Of a stretch of DNA of 10,830 nt, positions 1-5,089 are shown in pieces (within the stretch, counting starts at the first letter, position 1; each line of letters begins with the position of its first letter). Made by a program: the position numbers and the translations under genes. The notes under the pieces are model-generated. The model saw nothing but the letters and a program-made list of their open reading frames with translations, had not been told where the DNA came from and ran no database searches. The DNA comes from Acholeplasmatales bacterium (GTDB lineage: Bacteria; Bacillota_I; Bacilli_A; Acholeplasmatales; Anaeroplasmataceae): positions 1 through 10,830 of the forward strand of contig JAILBI010000041.1 in the NCBI GenBank assembly GCA_024681175.1, in the 5' to 3' direction.

Positions 1-104
1 CCGAATTTTATCGTTCCAGTTCCAATATTTGAAAATGCACTTACTGTCTTTAAAAATGAGTTAGATACCTCTGATTTGAATTCTAAAAATCTGCTTTCTT
101 TCAT
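1..104 (-). CDS. AlbA_2 / Schlafen-related putative nucleic-acid-binding protein, N-terminal fragment
   Basis: Only the first 34 codons lie in the window; the gene runs off the left edge. The ATG is at 104-102, preceded by AGGGTGAT (118-111), whose GGTGAT core pairs with the 16S rRNA 3' end. The peptide begins MKESRFLEFKSE, continues to a LKTVSAFSN stretch and ends in GTGTIKFG. This is the start pattern of AlbA_2 domains (Pfam PF04326, once called divergent AAA_4): an E-x-x-EFK strand, a helix with LKT(V/I)xAFAN, then a glycine turn and a strand ending in FG. Such proteins usually continue into a winged-helix region and are annotated as transcriptional regulators, RecG-like ATP-binding proteins or Schlafen-like proteins. 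The family assignment rests on the N-terminus only, so the molecular activity stays open. It is transcribed away from the repeat-rich region at 105-407, which must hold its control signals. The rlmD operon lies upstream in the same direction but is separated by a terminator. Confidence 0.75.
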   Translation of the reverse strand, partial: MKESRFLEFKSEVSNSFLKTVSAFSNIGTGTIKF

Positions 105-123
105 TGTTTATCACCCTATCTTA

Positions 124-151
124 ATTATATCACTTTCAAACGCATTTGCAA
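124..151 (-). promoter_or_regulatory. Candidate proximal promoter of the AlbA_2 gene
   Basis: On the minus strand a TTGCAA -35 (151-146) is followed after 16 nt by a perfect TATAAT -10 (129-124). The -35 lies inside the first copy of a 14-bp direct repeat, so a protein binding the repeats would block it. The predicted transcript start near 117 would leave a leader of only about 13 nt, putting the Shine-Dalgarno at the very 5' end. That makes this promoter somewhat doubtful. Confidence 0.5.
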
Positions 152-204
152 CGTATTTTTTTGCGTTGCATTTTTGTTGCAACGTATTTTGAAAAATTAC
201 AACG
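146..204. repeat. Cluster of TGCAACG direct and inverted repeats (candidate operator array)
   Basis: A perfect 14-bp direct repeat, TTGCAACGTATTTT, occurs at 146-159 and 177-190, exactly 31 bp apart (about three helical turns). Between them an inverted core CGTTGCA sits at 164-170. It can pair with TGCAACG at 147-153 (10-nt loop) or at 178-184 (7-nt loop). A one-mismatch copy, TACAACG, lies at 198-204. The second direct copy contains the self-complementary octamer GTTGCAAC (176-183). The array overlaps the -35 of the proximal promoter of the AlbA_2 gene. Whether it acts as a DNA operator or as RNA hairpins in a longer leader cannot be decided from sequence. Confidence 0.65.
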
Positions 205-245
205 CAAATAGCACCGTACAGATTCAAATCAGATATTCTTCTATC

Positions 246-330
246 TGTGCTATAGTCACTACCTATATTTCATAATAATGGTTGTCTTAGGAAACAAGTT
301 ACAAATTATACGTTTTCTATGTGCTATAGT
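246..330. repeat. 11-bp direct repeat within a duplicated promoter-like segment
   Basis: TGTGCTATAGT occurs at 246-256 and 320-330, 74 bp apart. The similarity continues on the 5' side (TTCTAT at 239-244 and 315-320, with a 2-nt insertion in the first copy). Read on the minus strand, both copies look like ACTATAGCACA followed by TAGAA and a TAT-rich block. The downstream-facing copy carries full promoter hexamers; the other is degraded. On the plus strand the same element reads as an extended -10 (TGCTATAGT). A related TGCTATATA lies at 350-358. Confidence 0.55.
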
Positions 331-335
331 GTCAA
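305..335 (-). promoter_or_regulatory. Candidate distal promoter reading toward the AlbA_2 gene
   Basis: On the minus strand there is a perfect TTGACA -35 (335-330) and a perfect TATAAT -10 (310-305), separated by 19 nt. That spacing is longer than the optimal 17. Transcription would start near 298 and give a leader of roughly 190 nt carrying the TGCAACG hairpins before the ATG at 104. The hexamers are consensus but the spacer is not, so strength is uncertain. Confidence 0.45.
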
Positions 336-407
336 CATCCCCATATGTTTGCTATATATAAGAGATGAAATTCATAAAAACATTAAAATTATTAATTTGT
401 AAAAATT

Positions 408-436
408 AAAAAATGGCTTGGTTAAGCCATTTTTTT
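408..436. terminator. Bidirectional intrinsic terminator overlapping the rlmD stop codon
   Basis: A 12-bp perfect stem (AAAAAATGGCTT at 408-419 with AAGCCATTTTTT at 424-435) closes a 4-nt loop and is followed by T-runs on both strands. For the minus-strand operon one arm is formed by the last rlmD codons (Lys-Lys-Met-Ala), and the TAA stop (424-422) falls at the stem-loop junction. The plus-strand T-run (430-436) would also stop any transcript coming from 105-407. Confidence 0.85.
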
Positions 437-1741
437 ACTGAGTACACATATAGTCTCAACATGCATAGTTTTCGGAAACATATCTACTGCTTCTATACTT
501 TCTACATGATAATTATTTAAAGAAAATTGATATAAATCTCTTTTTAATGATTCTGGTCCACAAGAAATATAAATTACCTTCTTAACATTTAAATAAGATA
601 CAGCATTAATAAATTGCTTTGTTGAGCCATCTCGTGGTGGATCCATAATTATTACATCTATTTTTTCTTTATTTTTAGCAGCATTAGTAATAAATGATGT
701 TGCATCTGCTTCAACAAAATCAATATTATTAATGTTATTTATTTTTGCATTTATTATTGCATCCTTTACTGCATTTCTATTTAATTCTACAGATATTACT
801 TCTTTTACATATTTAGATACAAATATAGATATTGTACCTACACCTGAATATGCATCAAGAACGATATCTGTTTTCTTTAAATTAGCTTTTTTAATAGCTA
901 AATTATATAATATCTCCATTCCCTTTGTATTAACCTGAAAGAATGAATTAGGAGATATTTTAAATTTATAATCAGATACCTTTTCATATATAAATCCAGG
1001 ACCATATAAAACCTTATTTGTATCACCAAGGACTATAGATGTGTCCCTTGGATTTATATTTTGTACAATGGTATCTATTTTTAAATTTTCTTTTTTAATA
1101 TCCTTTAAGATATTTCCTCTACCAGGGAAATCAATACCATTTGTTACAAATACAACCATTATTTGATCATAATTAGTTGAATGTCTAATATAAATATGTC
1201 TTAATACACCCTGTCTTGTATTTTCATCATAAGGCTTAATTTTATTTTTGGTTAATATTTTATTTATTTTATCTATTAAAATATTAGTCTTATCACTTTG
1301 AAGCATACAATTAGTTACAGGAACTAATTTATGAGAATGCTCCTCATAAAAGCCACATACTACATTGCCTCTTTTTGATATTTTATAAGTCATCATTGAC
1401 TTATTACGATAATGATATGGATCATCCATTTCATTTATCTTAATATCAAATTTAAATGATGAAAATAATTCATTTAAATATTCTTTTTTCTTTTTTAATT
1501 CATATTCATAATTTGTATGCATAAAGACACAACCACCACAAAGTGATTGGAATCTACAGCCATCAAATATTCTATTTTCATTTGGCTTTGTAACTTCTTG
1601 AAGAATAGGATATTTTTGACTATCGTCAACTATAATATCTTCATTTGAAATTACATCATATATTTTATATTTATTTTTATTTAATTCTATTTCAAGATAT
1701 TCAGGATATCCAATAGTCTTAATATCAGTATATTTCTTCAT
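422..1741 (-). CDS. rlmD: 23S rRNA (uracil-5-)-methyltransferase, RlmD/TrmA family with Fe-S cluster
   Basis: This is an S-adenosylmethionine-dependent enzyme that methylates C5 of a uridine, most likely in 23S rRNA. The 439 residues show the RlmD [4Fe-4S] ligand pattern: Cys62, Cys68, Cys71 (C-x5-CGGC) and Cys145. They also show the substrate motif around Gln269 (FFQVN), the SAM loop DAYSGVGT (296-303), DPPR (367-370), the catalytic nucleophile Cys394 (ISCGP) and the general base Glu429 (HVET). The usual SCNP after the nucleophile is SCGP here. Only about 61 residues precede the first cysteine, and they do not look like a good TRAM RNA-binding domain, so that domain is reduced or absent. The ATG follows TAAGGA (1753-1748), which overlaps the stop of the ABC-F gene 9 nt upstream. 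It is the last gene of the operon. Which uridine is modified (U1939, U747 or both, as in RlmCD) cannot be told. Confidence 0.9.
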   Translation of the reverse strand: MKKYTDIKTIGYPEYLEIELNKNKYKIYDVISNEDIIVDDSQKYPILQEVTKPNENRIFDGCRFQSLCGGCVFMHTNYEYELKKKKEYLNELFSSFKFDIKINEMDDPYHYRNKSMMTYKISKRGNVVCGFYEEHSHKLVPVTNCMLQSDKTNILIDKINKILTKNKIKPYDENTRQGVLRHIYIRHSTNYDQIMVVFVTNGIDFPGRGNILKDIKKENLKIDTIVQNINPRDTSIVLGDTNKVLYGPGFIYEKVSDYKFKISPNSFFQVNTKGMEILYNLAIKKANLKKTDIVLDAYSGVGTISIFVSKYVKEVISVELNRNAVKDAIINAKINNINNIDFVEADATSFITNAAKNKEKIDVIIMDPPRDGSTKQFINAVSYLNVKKVIYISCGPESLKRDLYQFSLNNYHVESIEAVDMFPKTMHVETICVLSKKMA

Positions 1742-1750
1742 ATTAATTCC

Positions 1751-3304
1751 TTAAATTATTTTAGTAGTATAATCTTCCATATTAATTATCTCATCAACAA
1801 TGCTTGTATAAAATTCAGGCTCATGAGATACCATTACAACTGTACCTTTAAAGCTCTTTATTGCTTCTTGTAATGATTCTTTTGCATATACATCTAAATG
1901 GTTTGTAGGCTCATCTAGGATTAATGTATTACATTCAAGCTGCATAATAATACATAATCTTACCTTTGCAGCCTCACCACCTGATAGTACAGTCATTAAT
2001 GATTCAATTTTATCCTTAGTTAAGCCACATGCAGCTAGCGCACCTCTTACCTCGGGATTTGTCATTGAAGGATAATGTGCCCACACCTCTTCTAGTGCAG
2101 TTCTTTTTGCATATTCCTCTTCCTGTGCGAAATAGCCATAATGGATATTATAATCCATTTCAGCCTTACCAGATAAAGGCTTAATTATGCCTAGCATTGT
2201 TTTTAACAATGTTGATTTACCAATACCATTTACACCCTTTATTGCGTATTTTTTACCACGCTCTATTACAAATGATAAAGGCTTTGATAAAGGCTCATTA
2301 TAGCCTAGTACTGCATCAGTTAATGTAAATACAAATTTACCTGATGCACCACATTCCTTAAATTTAAAATTAGGCTTAATAACCTCTTTTACTTTATCAA
2401 TCATTTCCATTTTATCAAGACGTCTTTGTCTTGATTTAGCAAGGTCTGTAGTTGCAACCCTTGCTTTATTTTTATCAATGAATTCCTTCATTGCTTTAAT
2501 TTCTTTTTGTTGACGATTATAAGCAATTTCTTGATTTCTTCTTTCAATTTCATACATTCTCATATAATCATCATAATTACCCTTATATCTTGTTAATGTA
2601 CCATCTTCCATATGGTAAATAACATTAATAACCTTATTTAAGAAAGGTATATCATGAGATACTAATAAAAATGCATTTTCATAATTATTTAAATAATCAC
2701 ATAACCAATTTATTTGATCCTCATCTAAAAAGTTAGTAGGCTCATCTAAAATTAAAATCATTGGGTTTTCTAATATTAATTTTGCAAGCAATACCTTAGA
2801 TCTTTGACCACCTGATAGCATTGATACATCCTTATCAAGTCCTATAGATCCAAGTCCAAGACCAAATGCTACATCATCAATTCTTGATTCTAAATTATAA
2901 AAATCTGATGCATCTAGGATAGATTGTATTTCTCCTGCATCCTCCATCATTTCATTTATTTTATCCTCAGGAGCTGATGCCATATCCTCATATAATTTAG
3001 TCATTTCAGCTTCTAAATCATACATATGACGAAATGCTTCTCTTAATACATCCTTAATTGATTTACCTTTACCAAGTGATGTGTATTGATCTAAATAGCC
3101 TGTAGTTATTCTTTTTGCCCATTCAATTTTACCATCATCAGGTGTAAGCTCACCTGTAATCATTTTAATAAATGTTGATTTACCTTCACCATTTAAGCCT
3201 ATTAAGCCAATATGCTCACCCTTTTGCATAACAAATGATGCATTTTCAAGTATTGTTCTATTACCAAATGAAAATGAAACATTATTACATTTTAAAACGC
3301 TCAT
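1751..3304 (-). CDS. ABC-F family ATPase, YbiT-like (translation-associated)
   Basis: A soluble protein of 517 residues with two ABC ATPase domains and no membrane segments, as in the ABC-F family. Members bind the ribosomal E site and act on stalled or drug-bound ribosomes. Domain 1 has Walker A 36-44 (GLNGEGKST), signature LSGGQ 163-167, Walker B 183-188 followed by EPTNFLD, and H-loop His217. Domain 2 has Walker A 357-365 (GVNGIGKST), signature LSGGE 440-444, Walker B with DEPTNHLD 464-471, and His494. A charged helical linker of about 80 residues (241-322, ending near KPNFKF) joins them, where ABC-F proteins carry the P-site tRNA interaction motif. Length and motifs fit the YbiT/YkpA branch rather than known resistance branches, but that is a judgement from memory. 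The ATG is preceded by TAAGAGG, which includes the stop of chrA; the gap is 9 nt. The gene is translationally linked to chrA and rlmD. Resistance or housekeeping function cannot be decided. Confidence 0.9.
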   Translation of the reverse strand: MSVLKCNNVSFSFGNRTILENASFVMQKGEHIGLIGLNGEGKSTFIKMITGELTPDDGKIEWAKRITTGYLDQYTSLGKGKSIKDVLREAFRHMYDLEAEMTKLYEDMASAPEDKINEMMEDAGEIQSILDASDFYNLESRIDDVAFGLGLGSIGLDKDVSMLSGGQRSKVLLAKLILENPMILILDEPTNFLDEDQINWLCDYLNNYENAFLLVSHDIPFLNKVINVIYHMEDGTLTRYKGNYDDYMRMYEIERRNQEIAYNRQQKEIKAMKEFIDKNKARVATTDLAKSRQRRLDKMEMIDKVKEVIKPNFKFKECGASGKFVFTLTDAVLGYNEPLSKPLSFVIERGKKYAIKGVNGIGKSTLLKTMLGIIKPLSGKAEMDYNIHYGYFAQEEEYAKRTALEEVWAHYPSMTNPEVRGALAACGLTKDKIESLMTVLSGGEAAKVRLCIIMQLECNTLILDEPTNHLDVYAKESLQEAIKSFKGTVVMVSHEPEFYTSIVDEIINMEDYTTKII

Positions 3305-3313
3305 AAAAACCTC

Positions 3314-4906
3314 TTATTCTACGATTATAGGGCTTGTACCCATTTGAAGTAAAATACCTGATACTGCCGCAATCGCAATATATATTAATGGATGCTTTTT
3401 AAATTTAAATATACCTATACCAAATAATAATCCTATAGCTAAAGCCTTATAATCAATTAAATTATAGAAAAAATCACCAATTGATGAAAATAAATTACTC
3501 CAAGATAAATCCTTAAAAGATATATCAAATGAATATTTTAAGGCATCAACTGCTTTAAATACTCCATCTACTTCTTTTTCATATTGCTTAAATATTGCAA
3601 CCTTTAATATTGAATAAAGGGCTGCAATCATTAAGCCAATAGATGCGGGTCTTAAGCCTTTAAATAAATATTCAACATATTTGTTAGTTCTAAATTTTGT
3701 TAATACACTTGATACTGCAATAATAACTAATATAGATGGTGTTACAAGACCTATAGTGGAGATCATTGACCCCATAAATGATAAACCAAAATTATCAAAT
3801 TCATTATGAATTGTAGTATATCCAACATAAGTAGACATATTTACACCCATTGCACCAGGTGTTGATTCAGATACGGCAATCATATCTGCAAGCTCATTAA
3901 TTGAAAACCAATTTGTATCTCTTCCAAGCTCCTCAAGGAATGGGAATGTTGCAAGACCACCGCCAAAGGCACAAATACCAACCTTAAAGAAATGTAAATA
4001 TAATTCAAATGATATTGTATTAAAATTACATATTAAGAAAACTGTTAAGGCTAGCATTAACGCAATCCAAATATAAAATGTTGAAAATACACCATTTTTA
4101 TATTCCTTTTTCTTAATAAATAATGTTGATATTAAGCCTAATATACCAAATACTAATCCTACAATAAAGCCAGTAATATAAATTAAAGCTCTTTTAATAA
4201 ATAATTTAGAATCAAAATGCTTTTCTTCTACATTATCTTCTTTAATATCTTCTTCAACATATTCTATTTTTTCTATACCATTATCATCATTATTTTTAAT
4301 TAATGGCTCATATGATATTACAATATTTTCTTCCTTAGGCTTAATATTTTCATATTTCTTCTTTTCTATTTTTTCTTTAATAATATTAAATACTAAACCA
4401 AATATTGCTGCAAAAATTACATAACAATATAAAGGTATTGCCTTAACAAATATTGCAAGTACTGCAATAACAATAGCTAAAATAATTGATGTTAAATCAG
4501 TTAATGATTTTTTAGATAATTTAATTATTGCATTTAAAACTAAGAAAAATACACAAACTCTAATACCACCTAAGGCATTAATTACATATACATTATCATT
4601 AAATCCTGTTAATACTGATGCAATTAAGAAAATGATAATAAATGCTGGTGATACAAAGCCTAGTGTTGCTAAGACACCACCTAATACACCTTTTCTTTTA
4701 ATGCCTATAAATGTTGACACATTTACAGCCATTGCCCCAGGTGTACATTGTCCTATTGCATAATAATCTGCAAGCTCTTGGCTTGTTGCCCATTTTCTTT
4801 TTTCACATAATTCTTTATCAAGTAATGGTAAAAGGGCATAACCACCACCAAAATTAACTATACCAAGCTTAAAGAATAAAAAATATAATTGAAAATATTC
4901 TTTCAT
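3314..4906 (-). CDS. chrA: CHR-family (chromate transporter-like) membrane protein, fused two-half form with an unusual linker
   Basis: A membrane protein of 530 residues made of two homologous halves. Half 1 starts with FFKLGIVNFGGGYALLPLL (11-29) and has GQCTPGAMAVN (52-62). Half 2 starts with FFKVGICAFGGGLATFPFL (306-324) and has SESTPGAMGVN (346-356). FGGG plus TPG-x-x-x-N is the hallmark of the chromate ion transporter family (PF02417). Bacillota often encode the halves as two short adjacent genes; Proteobacterial ChrA is a fusion of roughly 400 residues. Here the fusion is longer. A highly charged hydrophilic stretch (about 176-236) and two extra predicted membrane helices (about 239-264 and 276-293) join the halves, and an amphipathic insert occupies about 440-480. 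In both halves the frequent PGP is PGA. The substrate is unknown; chromate is only the family name. The ATG has AAAGGAGA (4923-4916) 9 nt upstream. It is the first gene of the operon with ABC-F and rlmD. Confidence 0.88.
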   Translation of the reverse strand: MKEYFQLYFLFFKLGIVNFGGGYALLPLLDKELCEKRKWATSQELADYYAIGQCTPGAMAVNVSTFIGIKRKGVLGGVLATLGFVSPAFIIIFLIASVLTGFNDNVYVINALGGIRVCVFFLVLNAIIKLSKKSLTDLTSIILAIVIAVLAIFVKAIPLYCYVIFAAIFGLVFNIIKEKIEKKKYENIKPKEENIVISYEPLIKNNDDNGIEKIEYVEEDIKEDNVEEKHFDSKLFIKRALIYITGFIVGLVFGILGLISTLFIKKKEYKNGVFSTFYIWIALMLALTVFLICNFNTISFELYLHFFKVGICAFGGGLATFPFLEELGRDTNWFSINELADMIAVSESTPGAMGVNMSTYVGYTTIHNEFDNFGLSFMGSMISTIGLVTPSILVIIAVSSVLTKFRTNKYVEYLFKGLRPASIGLMIAALYSILKVAIFKQYEKEVDGVFKAVDALKYSFDISFKDLSWSNLFSSIGDFFYNLIDYKALAIGLLFGIGIFKFKKHPLIYIAIAAVSGILLQMGTSPIIVE

Positions 4907-4943
4907 ATGGTTATATCTCCTTTACATAACATTAAACATAAAA

Positions 4944-4973
4944 ATTATACTACAAAATATCATTTTTACCTAA
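4944..4973 (-). promoter_or_regulatory. Candidate promoter of the chrA-ABC-F-rlmD operon
   Basis: On the minus strand a perfect TATAAT (4949-4944) lies 37 bases before the chrA start. A weak TTAGGT -35 (4973-4968) sits 18 nt upstream of it. The -10 is convincing and the -35 is not. This is the only well-placed -10 close to the gene in the 183-bp divergent region. Confidence 0.5.
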
Positions 4974-5010
4974 TATTTTATTTTTTATAACGTTTTCTTA
5001 AAAAATAGTT

Positions 5011-5027
5011 ATATATCTATGATATAT
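5011..5027. promoter_or_regulatory. Inverted repeat abutting the leuA -35 (possible operator)
   Basis: ATATATC-TAT-GATATAT is a perfect inverted repeat with 7-bp arms and a 3-bp centre, ending 4 bp before the leuA -35. The position suits a regulator of leuA or of the divergent operon. The sequence is low in complexity, so chance is a real alternative. Confidence 0.3.
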
Positions 5028-5031
5028 GAAA

Positions 5032-5060
5032 TTGACTGAAATCGTCTTATTTGATATAAT
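5032..5060 (+). promoter_or_regulatory. leuA promoter (sigma-A type)
   Basis: TTGACT (5032-5037) and TATAAT (5055-5060) are separated by exactly 17 nt. The predicted start near 5067 gives a leader of about 23 nt, followed by AAGGAGG (5077-5083) 6 nt before the ATG. The leader is too short for a T-box or leucine attenuator, so control, if any, would act at the DNA level or on the enzyme. Confidence 0.85.
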
Positions 5061-5089
5061 TAATAAGATATTTTTTAAGGAGGTTTACT

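Larger units (their letters stand above)
105..407. other. Intergenic regulatory region without a convincing gene
   Basis: No open reading frame with a ribosome binding site is found here. Besides the promoters and repeats listed separately, there is a small hairpin, CAGATA-TTCTTC-TATCTG (230-247). There is also a 12-bp inverted match between 222-233 (ATTCAAATCAGA) and 70-81 inside the AlbA_2 coding start. The region separates the terminator of the chrA-ABC-F-rlmD operon from the AlbA_2 gene, so its likely role is control of the latter. A plus-strand small RNA ending at the bidirectional terminator is possible but unsupported by a clear -35. Confidence 0.6.

Noticed and set aside
146..204. CRISPR array or integron-like repeat
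   Set aside because: The repeats are only 7-14 bp, mixed in orientation, with no regular unique spacers and no cas genes; an operator cluster fits better.
278..361. 27-codon plus-strand frame in the intergenic region
   Set aside because: It has an ATG and a stop, but no Shine-Dalgarno and no recognisable product, and the region is better explained as promoter and repeat sequence.
732..938. 68-codon plus-strand frame inside rlmD
   Set aside because: Antisense shadow of a well-supported gene; no ribosome binding site and no family resemblance.
4907..5089. T-box or leader peptide for leuA
   Set aside because: The strong promoter leaves only about 23 nt of leader, and no T-box consensus or leucine-codon run is present.
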